In this document: positions 31,718-41,005 of the stretch, piece by piece
Layout: each line of letters starts with the position of its first letter
How positions within the stretch are numbered: position 1 is the first letter of the stretch
DNA from: Pyramidobacter piscolens
GTDB lineage: Bacteria; Synergistota; Synergistia; Synergistales; Dethiosulfovibrionaceae
Length of the DNA stretch: 48,303 nucleotides
Direction of reading: 5' to 3'
Assembly: GCA_004558205.1 (NCBI GenBank)
Contig: SFDM01000021.1
Span: 1-48,303 of the forward strand
Position numbers and translations under genes: made by a program
Notes under the pieces: model-generated
Databases searched by the model: none
What the model was told of the DNA's origin: nothing
Seen by the model: the letters and a program-made list of their open reading frames with translations, nothing else

Positions 31718-31991
31718 TCAATTCGCATTCAACATGCTTAATACATGACCGAAGGTCAAAGTCAAAGGATTTCAACGCAAAGGCTGAACGGAAAGGGCGC
31801 AAAGGAAAAACAAGACCTGAATTATTAACTAAAAAACAAGTTACTACAATGATAATTTACAGACTTTAATTGATTTTGCGATTCTAAAAGTCTTTCAAGG
31901 TCTTCCTTTGCGAACCTTTGCGCCCTTTGCGTTGAAATTTTTTGACGTGGCTCTTCGACTTAATATTAAGCATATCAATGGAGAATTAACC
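31718..31991. repeat. Family A palindromic element, complete copy
   Basis: The arms are ATCAATTCGCATTCAACATG plus GTCAAAGGATTTCAACGCAA on the left and TTTGCGTTGAAATTTTTTGA plus ATTAAGCATATCAATGGAGA on the right. The right end abuts the stop codon (31992) of the following minus-strand gene. A shorter decayed arm lies at 31664-31700. Confidence 0.8.
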
Positions 31992-33521
31992 TTACTCCTC
32001 CAACGCCAGGGCGCGGAGCTTGGGCACGTCGAAAAAGAGCTCCAGCGTCACAGTTCCGGCGTCTTTAAAGCCGTCCTTGAAGCTGAGCGTCGCTGCGTCG
32101 ATCACGTCCATCACCGCGAAGGCCTGGTCCATGATCGGTTTCAGTTCGGCGTTCTGCGCGTAGAAAAGGGCGCCGTAGGCGGCTTCCAACTTTTTCAGGA
32201 CCGCGAGAAGGGCCCGGTTGTTCACGGCCAGGGCGCAGCTCTGAGGCGCTTCCGCGACGCCGGCGATCCTGGGGTCCACCGAGGGCTTCAGCCCCAGCTG
32301 GTCCAGATCCATGGCGCCCAGGATCAGCCCTTCGGGGCCGGAGGCGACGAAGGCAGGAACGGGCATGGCAGAACGATAGCCCGTCCATTTTTCCTGCGAG
32401 AAGGGTTCCAGGGCCGCGTCCAGCTCCGAGGAGGCCGACGAAGCCACGACGCCGGCTATGGAGGCCGCGGCCTCCCCCTTGGCTCCGGCCAGATGAAGGT
32501 ACAGCCCGGGGAACTCGCCGGCGGCGGTGGTCATCTTTCCGGCCAGCCCGAGCGTTATGTTGTTTCTGAGGATGCTGAGCAGATCCTGCCAGCCGATCCC
32601 CAAGGACTGGCAGGACTGGATCAGTTCGCTCAGATTGCCGGGGCTCTCTTCGTCGGGCATGACCTCCTCGGGAGTCAGCTTTTCGGGGATAAAGGGGGCG
32701 GCCATGTTAAAAACCGCCAGCAGGTCGCCCGACCCCATCAGCAGAGGGAGCTGGGCAGGCATGTCGTCGTTCAGCAGCGCGGCGAATTTCTTCTCGGTGC
32801 TGGAAGCCATCAGCTCGCGGACGTTGGACCACAGCATGACCCGAAGCGATGATGAGGAGGTGTCTTGCACGCCCACCTCGATCTGGACGGGGACGGCGAC
32901 GTGAATGTCCTCCTCGGCCATGGTTTCCTGCGAGAGGTGGAAGCGGCTCCAGATATTGGCCAAAACGCGCCCCTCCCCTTCCGGTTCCCGATCGGGAGCA
33001 GCCGCCATCTTGTTCAGGAGGCCGGCGGATCCCACCGCGCCGAGGACGTAGGACCTGCCGTCACGATCCAGCTTCGCCAGATAGATGGTGCCGCACTCCT
33101 CCACAAAAAGGCTGCCCAGCGGCGTCAGGACCGAACCCGCCGGGGCGTTCAGCTGGAAATCGGCGCTGGTCAGGTCCAGGCTGGTCGGGGAGCCGTCCAG
33201 GTCCCTCAGCAGCTCGCCCGCGAAGGCGACCGTCGTGGGCTCGCATTTGCTGTTCATGCCCACGTGGATATCCAGGTCTTTCAGGAAAGAAGAATTTTTT
33301 TCAAGCAGCTCCGTGGACTGCCGCATTTTCAGGTATTGGGCGAGCAGCCCCGAAGGGTCGCAGAGGGCTTTGATGTCTCTGATGCCCACCGCCGCCCAGG
33401 TGCTTTCCGCAATCGCCGAAGAGGCCAAAGCCGACGGAGACGGCGCCGCCCACACCGCCGGCACGGCAGCAAGCAGGATCAGCGCCGCGCTGACGCAGCG
33501 AATTTTTTTCATGAAGGACAT
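31992..33521 (-). CDS. Exported protein of unknown function (509 aa)
   Basis: I do not recognise this family. The ATG at 33521 gives MSFMKKIRCVSAALILLAAV followed by PAVWAAP, a standard signal peptide with cleavage expected near residue 24-26; AAGGAG lies ten bases upstream, while the longer frame starting at 33581 has no signal-like N-terminus. The mature protein is about 485 residues, without membrane segments, rich in alanine and leucine, with repeated strand-like stretches such as GRSYVLGAVGSAGLL and GLILGAMDLDQLGLK; it loosely resembles periplasmic DUF3352-like proteins that report on secreted content, but that is weak. It follows the 249-residue exported protein gene by 69 bases and probably shares its transcript. 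Confidence 0.75.
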   Translation of the reverse strand: MSFMKKIRCVSAALILLAAVPAVWAAPSPSALASSAIAESTWAAVGIRDIKALCDPSGLLAQYLKMRQSTELLEKNSSFLKDLDIHVGMNSKCEPTTVAFAGELLRDLDGSPTSLDLTSADFQLNAPAGSVLTPLGSLFVEECGTIYLAKLDRDGRSYVLGAVGSAGLLNKMAAAPDREPEGEGRVLANIWSRFHLSQETMAEEDIHVAVPVQIEVGVQDTSSSSLRVMLWSNVRELMASSTEKKFAALLNDDMPAQLPLLMGSGDLLAVFNMAAPFIPEKLTPEEVMPDEESPGNLSELIQSCQSLGIGWQDLLSILRNNITLGLAGKMTTAAGEFPGLYLHLAGAKGEAAASIAGVVASSASSELDAALEPFSQEKWTGYRSAMPVPAFVASGPEGLILGAMDLDQLGLKPSVDPRIAGVAEAPQSCALAVNNRALLAVLKKLEAAYGALFYAQNAELKPIMDQAFAVMDVIDAATLSFKDGFKDAGTVTLELFFDVPKLRALALEE

Positions 33522-33590
33522 TTTTTCATTTCTCCTTTTTTCAAGTCCCCGCTCATTCTCCGCGGGGGCAACGGGCCTCAAGGGGCAAGA

Positions 33591-34340
33591 TCAGTCGTCC
33601 AAGCGCCAGCGGACTTTCTCGTTGGAGGATACCACTCTGTAAATGCGCCCGCTGGTTCGGTCCCAGGCGTAACTGCCGTTATTCGCGGGAAGCCCCGCGC
33701 CGTCGAGGAACTGCATCTGTTCGCTCACGGCGCGGCTTTCCGTGACGATGCCGTCACAGGGCCGCGCGATGGGCAGCCGTCCCAGGTGCCTGGCTTTCCA
33801 GCTGCCTCTCAGTGACGTGCGCTCCGCAATGCCTTCCACCGCCGAAGCCACAGGCTCGGGGCAGACGTTCAAAAAATCATAGCGCCCGTGGCTGGACCGC
33901 GCGAAGGCGCGCAGCAGCTCCGCCGCCAGCCAGTCGCCGCCGGGCACGCGGGGCAGCTCGATCAGCGCCGTGTAAAGGCCGTCGATCACCATGAAAGCTT
34001 TCGGAATCTCCTGAGGCAGCAGGAAATAATTGACTTCATTCCAGCGCGCCGGATCGCCGCCGGGCACCACGTTCTTCAAAATGCTCCAGGCCGCGCGCAG
34101 GCGAACCTGAGGATCCTCGTCGCGGCACCAGCGCCACAGGTTGTAAAGGCTCTCGTTCACGGCCTGTCCGTCGAGAAAGCGCCGAAGCTCTTCCGCCGCG
34201 GCGCTGCCGGCCTTCCGCGCGTCCTGTTCCGCCACAATGGCGTTCCACTTCGCGTCGATCTCCGCCTGAGCCATCCCCCACCCGCAGGACGCTCCAAGCC
34301 CGCATATCACAACCGCCAATCCAATTTTACGCAGGAACAT
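33591..34340 (-). CDS. Exported protein of unknown function (249 aa)
   Basis: No family is recognised. The ATG at 34340 follows AAGGAG by eight bases and yields the signal peptide MFLRKIGLAVVICGLGASCG-WGMAQA, with cleavage probable after AQA near residue 26; LGASC could alternatively act as a lipobox. The mature part begins with a helical, alanine-rich stretch (KWNAIVAEQDARKAGSAAAE), has RDEDPQVRLRAAW, which looks like one HEAT-type repeat helix pair, and ends with a polar domain containing SYAWDRTSGRIYRVVSS. It is the first gene of a two-gene minus-strand unit with the 509-residue exported protein, so the two may act together in the envelope. Confidence 0.72.
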   Translation of the reverse strand: MFLRKIGLAVVICGLGASCGWGMAQAEIDAKWNAIVAEQDARKAGSAAAEELRRFLDGQAVNESLYNLWRWCRDEDPQVRLRAAWSILKNVVPGGDPARWNEVNYFLLPQEIPKAFMVIDGLYTALIELPRVPGGDWLAAELLRAFARSSHGRYDFLNVCPEPVASAVEGIAERTSLRGSWKARHLGRLPIARPCDGIVTESRAVSEQMQFLDGAGLPANNGSYAWDRTSGRIYRVVSSNEKVRWRLDD

Positions 34341-34364
34341 GAACATCACTCCTTCATAAGTAAA

Positions 34365-34600
34365 TTAGAGTTTATCGAATTTAACGGGCAGAGCCCAAAG
34401 ATTGGAACGCTGAGGACGCAAAGCACCTGCCAAGGGCCGAGAAGTCCCCTCCGACAAGGGGGCAGGCTTATCAATTCGATTGGAACAAGATCCGCCGCGA
34501 CCTTTTCCCACACTCACGAGATTGGGCTCCGCGCGCCCTCCGCGATCCTTCCGTTTTTTCAATCCTTCGATCTATGGCCGCCGCATCCGGGTTTAATTAT
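34365..34600. repeat. Degenerate family A element
   Basis: Decayed arms are visible: AAAGATTGGAACGCTGAGGA-CGCAAAG on the left and CGCGCCCTCCGCGATCCTTC...TCAATCCTTCGATC on the right. The rest of the 350-base gap to the nitroreductase gene has only its promoter. Confidence 0.45.
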
Positions 34601-34618
34601 AGCGCATCAGAGCCATAC

Positions 34619-34647
34619 TTGCGCGGGGGAAGGGAGCGTGCTACACT
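34619..34647 (+). promoter_or_regulatory. Promoter of the nitroreductase gene
   Basis: TTGCGC (34619-34624), a 17-base spacer and TACACT (34642-34647) lie 45 bases before the start codon. Confidence 0.55.
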
Positions 34648-34691
34648 ATTTCATAGAAATATTATGTTTCCAGAGCAGGAGGGTCAACAAA

Positions 34692-35354
34692 ATGTGTAAT
34701 GGAGAATCTATGGGCATCCTGGCGGGAATCAACGCGCGCCGGTCATGCCGCGCTTATCAGAAAACGCCTCTTTCGCCGGAACTTCTCAAGTCCGTGCTTG
34801 AATACGCCACCTTCGCCCCCTCGGCGAAAAACACGCAGCCCTGGGAAGTGTACGTGGTCTCGGGCAAAAAGCTCGACGAGCTCCGCGAGGAATGCTCCGC
34901 CGCGCTGGCCGCGGGGCACACCGTCCCCATGGACGACAGCGGCTACTCCGAGGCGGGAAGGCTCCGCGCCAGAGAGCTCTTCAAGGACATGGTTCCCTTC
35001 GCGGAACGCCAAGGCTGGGATCCCAAGTCCATCATCGTCCACAGCGTCCGGGTCTTTGACGCGCCCGCCGCCGCCTTCGTCTGCGTGGAGAAGGACGCCT
35101 CGCCCGCCAGGCTGATCGACACGGGGCTTTTCGTGCAGACCCTGTGCCTCTCGGCCACGGGGCACGGCTTGGGCAGCTGCGTCATCGGCTATATCAACGT
35201 GGTCGAACCCGTGGTCCGCAAGAGCCTCGGCCTGCCGGAAAAACAGCGGCTCCTTCTGGCCGTCGCCCTCGGCTTCGCCGACGCCGCCGCGCCCATGAAC
35301 GAGTTCGAATCCTCCCGCGCCGAGCTGGAGGAAAATGTGCGGTTCATCAGCTAA
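34692..35354 (+). CDS. Nitroreductase-family FMN oxidoreductase
   Basis: A 220-residue flavoprotein of the nitroreductase family. The FMN-phosphate contacts lie in INARRSCRAYQ (about 13-23), the substrate-side LEYATFAPSAKNTQPWEVYV segment at about 36-55, and the C-terminal LGSCVIGYIN (about 163-172). Family members reduce nitro groups, quinones or flavins with NAD(P)H and act as cytoplasmic dimers. The ATG at 34692 follows AGGAGG by nine bases; an internal ATG at 34710 is possible. A very long frame extending upstream to 33888 is not credible, since it crosses the opposite gene and a promoter. A terminator follows directly, so it is a single-gene unit. Confidence 0.87.
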   Translation: MCNGESMGILAGINARRSCRAYQKTPLSPELLKSVLEYATFAPSAKNTQPWEVYVVSGKKLDELREECSAALAAGHTVPMDDSGYSEAGRLRARELFKDMVPFAERQGWDPKSIIVHSVRVFDAPAAAFVCVEKDASPARLIDTGLFVQTLCLSATGHGLGSCVIGYINVVEPVVRKSLGLPEKQRLLLAVALGFADAAAPMNEFESSRAELEENVRFIS

Positions 35355-35369
35355 AACAGTCCACATAAG

Positions 35370-35406
35370 AAGCGGCGAGCCACCGGGCCGCCGCTTCGCG
35401 TTTTTT
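35370..35406 (+). terminator. Terminator of the nitroreductase gene
   Basis: AAGCGGCG and CGCCGCTT form a stem with an 11-base loop, followed by CGCGTTTTTT. After it a short family A arm remnant (AGATCAAAAGACCTCAACGC) merges into the ribosome site of the next gene. Confidence 0.8.
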
Positions 35407-35473
35407 CGAAAAAACATTTATCGGGCTGAAAGGCCAGATCAAAAGACCTCAACGCGAAGGAGAAGGGATCATC

Positions 35474-36262
35474 ATGAAACAATACGTTGTCGACGCTTTT
35501 ACGGACCATATTTTCGCGGGGAACCCCGCCGCCGTCTGCGTCATGAAGGCATGGCTTCCTGACGGGACCATGCAGAATATCGCCATGGAGAACAACCTGT
35601 CTGAGACGGCGTTCGCCGTGAAGGAAGGAGAGAACTACGGCCTGCGCTGGTTCACCCCCGGCGGCGAGGTGGACCTCTGCGGGCACGCCACGCTCGCCAC
35701 GGCTTACGTGATTACGCGCTTCACCGAGCCGGGCCTTGAGGAAGTCCGTTTCAGCACCCGCAGCGGGCTTCTGGCGGTCAAAAAGGAAGGCGGCCTGCTG
35801 GCCATGGACTTCCCCTCCGCCAGGCTGAAACCCGTGCCCGTCACTCAGGCCATGACGGACGCCATCGGCGCGGAGCCTCTGGAAGCCTATATGGGCGACG
35901 ATCTGGTCTGCGTCCTGGAAAGCGAAGACCTGGTGAAAAAGGTCGTGCCCAACCAAGAGGCCGTCCGCCGGCTGGACGGGCTGTGTCTGCACGTCACGGC
36001 CAGGGGCGGCGATTACGACTGCGTGACCCGTTCCTTTGTCCCTAAATGCGGCGTCCCCGAGGATCCCGTCTGCGGGCGCGGACACTGCCACGTGATCCCT
36101 CTGTGGGCCGGCAGGCTGGGACGCTGCGACCTGACCGCCTACCAGGCTTCCAGGAGAGGCGGCGTCCTGCTCTGCACCTACGCCGGAGAGCGCACCATCC
36201 TGCGCGGCAAAGCCGCGCTTTTCTCGGAAGCGGAGATCTGCGTCACGGGCAGCGAAAATTAA
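35474..36262 (+). CDS. PhzF-family isomerase-like protein
   Basis: A 262-residue protein of the PhzF/YddE family, whose members have a duplicated diaminopimelate-epimerase fold. The catalytic glutamate is E44 in ENNLSETAF; the first-domain WFTPGGEVDLCGHATLATAY segment (about 59-78) and the second-domain GVPEDPVCGRGHCHVIPLW (about 194-212) are diagnostic. PhzF in phenazine makers isomerises dihydro-hydroxyanthranilate; most homologues, including this one without phz genes nearby, have unknown substrates. The ribosome site GAAGGAGAAGGG has been contributed by a decayed family A arm just upstream. A terminator follows. Confidence 0.88.
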   Translation: MKQYVVDAFTDHIFAGNPAAVCVMKAWLPDGTMQNIAMENNLSETAFAVKEGENYGLRWFTPGGEVDLCGHATLATAYVITRFTEPGLEEVRFSTRSGLLAVKKEGGLLAMDFPSARLKPVPVTQAMTDAIGAEPLEAYMGDDLVCVLESEDLVKKVVPNQEAVRRLDGLCLHVTARGGDYDCVTRSFVPKCGVPEDPVCGRGHCHVIPLWAGRLGRCDLTAYQASRRGGVLLCTYAGERTILRGKAALFSEAEICVTGSEN

Positions 36263-36336
36263 AGGGCCGGGGACGCCCGCTCAAGGCTTCATGCCCCTCA
36301 GAGCGGCGGCGAAGGCCGTTCCGAAACCGCATATTC

Positions 36337-36374
36337 AAAAAGCCTCCATACCCAAGGTACGGAGGCTTTTTTTA
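36337..36374 (+). terminator. Terminator of the PhzF-like gene
   Basis: AAAAAGCCTCC-ATACCCAAGGTAC-GGAGGCTTTTTTT is an intrinsic terminator 75 bases after the stop, with A and T tracts on both sides. Confidence 0.9.
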
Positions 36375-36465
36375 ACTTGGATGCTTTGCAAAAACGTCCA
36401 AACTCTGCTACAGTAAATCCCCATGAAATCAAATTCTAAAACTGGATCGCAGAGGATGAGGTCAA

Positions 36466-37857
36466 TTGAAAAATCTCCGCGCCAGCGCGCTGGGGCGGGT
36501 GATCGCCCTGGCGCTGCCGGCGATTCTTGAAAACGTCATGTTCACGCTGGTCAACATCGTCGACACCATCATGGTAGGGTCTCTGGGGCCGGCCGCCACG
36601 GCCGCCACGGCGCTCAACGCGCCGCCGGCGTGGCTCGCCAGGTCCATTTCCATGTCCATCGCCGGCGGCGCGACGGTGCTCGTGGCGCGGCACTGGGGGG
36701 CGGGCGACTACGAGGCCGCGGGGCGCTGCTCGCGGCAAGCCCTCACGCTCAGCCTGATCCTGGGCGCGGCCCTCACGCTGACGGCGCAGCTGATCGCACC
36801 CCATTATCCGCTGTGGATGCGCGCCGAAACGCCGGTCGTCGCCGATGCGGCGGCCTATATGAGCATCACCGGCGGCGCGCAGGTCTTCACGGTAGTCTCC
36901 TTTGTCCTCTACGGCGTCCTCAGGGGCAGCGGCGACACCGTCACGCCCATGATCGTCTCGTCCCTGACGAATCTGATGAACGTGATCGGCAATTTTCTGC
37001 TGATCTATCCCAGCCGCACGCTTGACGCCTTCGGCGGCATCCCCCTTTGGGGCGCCGGCCTGGGCGTGCGCGGCGCCGCCATCTCCACGGCCCTTTCCGT
37101 CGGCATGGCGGGCGTGGCCATGCTTTTCATCCTCGCCCGGCGGACCGACGCGCTGAAGATCCGATGGGGCCAGTCTTTCAGGCTGTGCCGCAGCCAGTCC
37201 GGTGCGATTCTGAAGGTGGGGCTGCCCATCGCGGGAGAGCGCGTCGCCATCAGCGGGGGCCAGGTGCTTTTTATGTCCATCGTGTCGGGGCTGGGAACCA
37301 TCTCCGTGGCGGGGCACTACCTGGCCACCACCGCCGAGGGGATCTGCTACAATCCGGCCTTCGGCTTTTCCGCCGCGGCCACCACGCTGACGGGGCAGGC
37401 CCTGGGAGCCGGCGACGAGAAGACGGCCCAGACCTACGGGCGCATCTGCATCAACCTCTGCGCCGCCGTCATGACGGTGGTCAGCGTGGCCATGTATCTT
37501 TTTGCGCCGCAGATGATCGGCCTTTTCAGCGACAACGCCCAGGTCATCGCGCAGGGGGCCATGGCACTTCGGATCGTCTCCTTCGCGGAACCGCTGTTCG
37601 GCGTGTCTCTCGCGGCCACGGGGGCCTTGCGCGGCGCCGGTGACACCATGATCCCGCTCTGGACCGGCATCGTCTGCATGCTGGGGCTCCGCATGGCCTC
37701 GGCGGTTTTCTTCGTGCAGGTCCTGCAGATCGGCCTGGCGGGCGCCTGGTACGCCATGGACATCGACACGGGCCTGCGCGGGATCATCCTCTGGGGTTAC
37801 TTCTGCACGGGCCGCTGGAAAAAGCGCAGCCGTGAACTGGCCCGCGCCCCAAGCTGA
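36466..37857 (+). CDS. MATE-family efflux transporter
   Basis: A 463-residue membrane exporter of the MATE/NorM family with 12 predicted helices in two homologous halves. The first half has LPAILENVMFTLVNIVDTIM (about 15-34) and the second half the matching LPIAGERVAISGGQVLFMSI (about 252-271); GVLRGSGDTVTPMIVSSLTN marks the loop before helix 5 and GALRGAGDTMIPLWTGIVCM its repeat, both typical of MATE proteins. It would export cationic compounds using sodium or proton gradients. The start codon appears to be TTG at 36466 with GAGG upstream; no suitable ATG lies nearby. The gene stands alone, followed by a family A element. Confidence 0.9.
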   Translation: MKNLRASALGRVIALALPAILENVMFTLVNIVDTIMVGSLGPAATAATALNAPPAWLARSISMSIAGGATVLVARHWGAGDYEAAGRCSRQALTLSLILGAALTLTAQLIAPHYPLWMRAETPVVADAAAYMSITGGAQVFTVVSFVLYGVLRGSGDTVTPMIVSSLTNLMNVIGNFLLIYPSRTLDAFGGIPLWGAGLGVRGAAISTALSVGMAGVAMLFILARRTDALKIRWGQSFRLCRSQSGAILKVGLPIAGERVAISGGQVLFMSIVSGLGTISVAGHYLATTAEGICYNPAFGFSAAATTLTGQALGAGDEKTAQTYGRICINLCAAVMTVVSVAMYLFAPQMIGLFSDNAQVIAQGAMALRIVSFAEPLFGVSLAATGALRGAGDTMIPLWTGIVCMLGLRMASAVFFVQVLQIGLAGAWYAMDIDTGLRGIILWGYFCTGRWKKRSRELARAPS

Positions 37858-37943
37858 CCCCGGCGCGCTCAGGCTTTTTTAGAAAAACCGCGCAGAAAGC
37901 CATTTTATGGAGATGGCCCCTACGCGAACCAGCCGCCCAACTG

Positions 37944-38231
37944 ATACTAATTCCCTATTGACATACTTAATACAAAACCGGAAATTAACGGTCAAAGGAT
38001 TTCAACGCAAAGGCTGAACAAAAAGGGCGCAAAGGACGCAAAGGAAAAACAAGACCTAAAGTATGAACCCAAAAAAGAATTAATGTGATGGCAATTTATA
38101 TATTTTAATTGATTTTGCGGTTCTGAAAGTCTTTCAAGGTTTTCCTTTGCGAACCTTCGCGCCCTCTGCGCTGAAATCCTTTGACGTGGCTCTTCGATTT
38201 GATACTAAGCACGCCAATTGGGAATTAGTAC
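37944..38231. repeat. Family A palindromic element, best-preserved copy
   Basis: A 288-bp element with terminal inverted repeats ATACTAATTCCC / GGGAATTAGTAC. Left arm: TTGACATACTTAATACAAAA then GGTCAAAGGATTTCAACGCA and GGGCGCAAAGGACGCAAAGG; right arm is the imperfect complement, ending GATACTAAGCACGCCAATTG. The centre is AT-rich. It encodes no protein, has no transposase, and fits a miniature inverted-repeat element. Copies are at 1, 7229, 12890, 31718 and 46236. Confidence 0.82.
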
Positions 38232-38291
38232 TAAAACCAGCTAGGGCTTGATTTATATTATCTCCCCAATCGAAACACCAAATACCTTGGA

Positions 38292-38388
38292 GGGCCGGCC
38301 TGAGGGAGATCGGGGCCGCAAGCGGCGCAGGACCGCCAACGCGGTCCGAGTATGTCCGGAGCGGAACCGATTCCCCTCAGGCCGGCCC
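38292..38388. repeat. Branched hairpin element related to family C
   Basis: GGGCCGGCCTGAGGG (38292-38306) pairs perfectly with CCCTCAGGCCGGCCC (38374-38388). Inside lie two smaller hairpins, CCG-CAAG-CGG (38317-38326) and GGACCGC-CAAC-GCGGTCC (38330-38347). The sequence after the closing arm, AGACGTTAGTTTCGCTGTTT, matches the tail of family C copies C1 and C3, but the C core is absent. Confidence 0.65.
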
Positions 38389-38424
38389 CAGACGTTAGTT
38401 TCGCTGTTTAACCGGCAATGGGCC

Positions 38425-40023
38425 TTACCGCGACTTTACCTTCAGCACCCTTCCGGGGCGCTCGGCGGTGAAAACTCCATGGTCGAGCACACAGCGGCCA
38501 TTGACGAAGACCATGTCGATGCCGTCGGGGGGAAGCGTCGGTTCGTTAAAAGTGGCGTTGTCGCCCACGGCGTCCTTGTCGAACACCGTAATAGTGGCAT
38601 CGTAGCCTTCTTTGAGGAATCCCATGCGGTCATCCAGCCGCAGAAGCGCCGCGGGGAGCCCCGTCATCTTGTAGATCGCGTCTTCAAGAGGCATCAGATT
38701 GTGTTCGCGAACCAGGCGGAGGAAACGCGGAAAGGTGCCCGTGCAGCGGGGATGGGGTCTGTTGTTGTAGCTGTGCATGTTGTAGACAGTGCCGTCGGAA
38801 ATGACGCAGATGTCCCGCCGCGACATGATCTCCAGCACATCCTCTTCGTTCATGTTCTTGTAAAAACACTCCACGTGCCCATCGCCGCGGACCAGCACTT
38901 GACGGATAGCGTCCAGCAGAGGAAGGCCAAGCATCTCCGCGATTTCCGCCAGCGACTTGCCTATCGCCTCGGGATAGGGCTCGCCGCCGTGAAAATCGGA
39001 CACCGTAATGTTCTCGGGGCCGCCGCGCTCGTACATCTCAGGAAGACCGCCGGCAACGATCCCGCCCCATGCGGCGTCGTCCTTGACGCGCTCGAGGAAC
39101 TTCCCGAAGCCTCCGTCCAGAGCCCATTTGGGGAAACAGGAGGTCAGCGCGGAATGGGAGCTGGTGTAAGGGTACTGGTCGGCATGAATGCGCACGCCTC
39201 TGGCCCGCGCCAAGTCAATTTTCGCAAGCAGCTCGCCGGCCCGGCCCCACTGGCTTTTACCCATGAGCTTAAGGTGGGATATTTCCAGTTTGCAGCCCGA
39301 CGCTTCGGCTACGCGGATCATCTCGTCCAGGGCGTCGAAGACGCCCTTATTTTCGTTGCGCATGTGCACGCCCAGAATTTTGTCGTGCTTGGCCGCCACC
39401 CGGGCTAGGGCGATGATCTCTTCGGTGTCGCAGAAGCTTCCCGGCGGGTAGATCAGCCCGAAGGAGACTCCGGCGGCGCCCTGGTACAGAAGGTCGTCGA
39501 GCAGGGCGCACATCCGTTCCAACTCCTCGGAGGTGAGCTGGCGCTGTTCCCAGCCCATGACGGCGCTGCGCAGCGTCCCGTGGCCGATGAGCAGCGCCAT
39601 GTTGATGGAGCAGCCCTTCTCGCTGACGTCCTCGCAGTAGGAAGTAAAGTCGCGGGGCTTGAAGGTCTCGGGGGTCAGCTTGTACCTGTGAAGCCCCGAC
39701 ATGCCCTCCAGCTGGCTGAGGATATTTTTCCCGTTCAGGGGGACCACGCTGTTTCCGCACTGGCCGGCCACGTTGCAGGTAACGCCGGCGATCAGCCCCG
39801 CCTCCATGATAGAGGTGTTCAGGTACGAGACGTCGGAATGGCAATGATTGTCGATAAAGCCGGGAGCGACCACATGTCCCCGGGCGTCGTAGACTTTCAG
39901 GGCATCCCTGTCCTCCCTGGAAATTTCGGCGATTTTTTCACCCTGAATGTAGAGGTTTGCGGCATAAGCTTTGCGTCGGGTTCCGTCAACGATAATTCCG
40001 TTTTTAATGGCAATATCAAACAT
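38425..40023 (-). CDS. N-acyl-D-amino-acid deacylase / D-aminoacylase
   Basis: A 532-residue amidohydrolase-superfamily enzyme of the D-aminoacylase group. Strand 1 has the HxH metal pair H60/H62 in FIDNHCHSDVSY; C89 in AGQCGNS corresponds to the zinc-bridging cysteine characteristic of D-aminoacylases; later histidines appear in LGVHMRNE and ISHLKLMGK. The reaction frees a D-amino acid from its N-acyl form in the cytoplasm. The ATG at 40023 lies seven bases after the DppF stop, with GGGAG ten bases upstream, so the gene is part of the peptide-importer operon. That linkage suggests the importer carries N-acylated D-amino acids or D-residue peptides. D-glutamate/D-aspartate specificity is not resolvable. 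Confidence 0.88.
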   Translation of the reverse strand: MFDIAIKNGIIVDGTRRKAYAANLYIQGEKIAEISREDRDALKVYDARGHVVAPGFIDNHCHSDVSYLNTSIMEAGLIAGVTCNVAGQCGNSVVPLNGKNILSQLEGMSGLHRYKLTPETFKPRDFTSYCEDVSEKGCSINMALLIGHGTLRSAVMGWEQRQLTSEELERMCALLDDLLYQGAAGVSFGLIYPPGSFCDTEEIIALARVAAKHDKILGVHMRNENKGVFDALDEMIRVAEASGCKLEISHLKLMGKSQWGRAGELLAKIDLARARGVRIHADQYPYTSSHSALTSCFPKWALDGGFGKFLERVKDDAAWGGIVAGGLPEMYERGGPENITVSDFHGGEPYPEAIGKSLAEIAEMLGLPLLDAIRQVLVRGDGHVECFYKNMNEEDVLEIMSRRDICVISDGTVYNMHSYNNRPHPRCTGTFPRFLRLVREHNLMPLEDAIYKMTGLPAALLRLDDRMGFLKEGYDATITVFDKDAVGDNATFNEPTLPPDGIDMVFVNGRCVLDHGVFTAERPGRVLKVKSR

Positions 40024-40030
40024 AGTGTCA

Positions 40031-41004
<974 letters not shown>

Positions 41005-41005
<1 letters not shown>

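Noticed and set aside
33888..34691. Upstream extension of the nitroreductase frame
   Set aside because: It crosses the opposite-strand exported-protein gene, a degenerate repeat and the promoter; the ribosome site supports a start at 34692.
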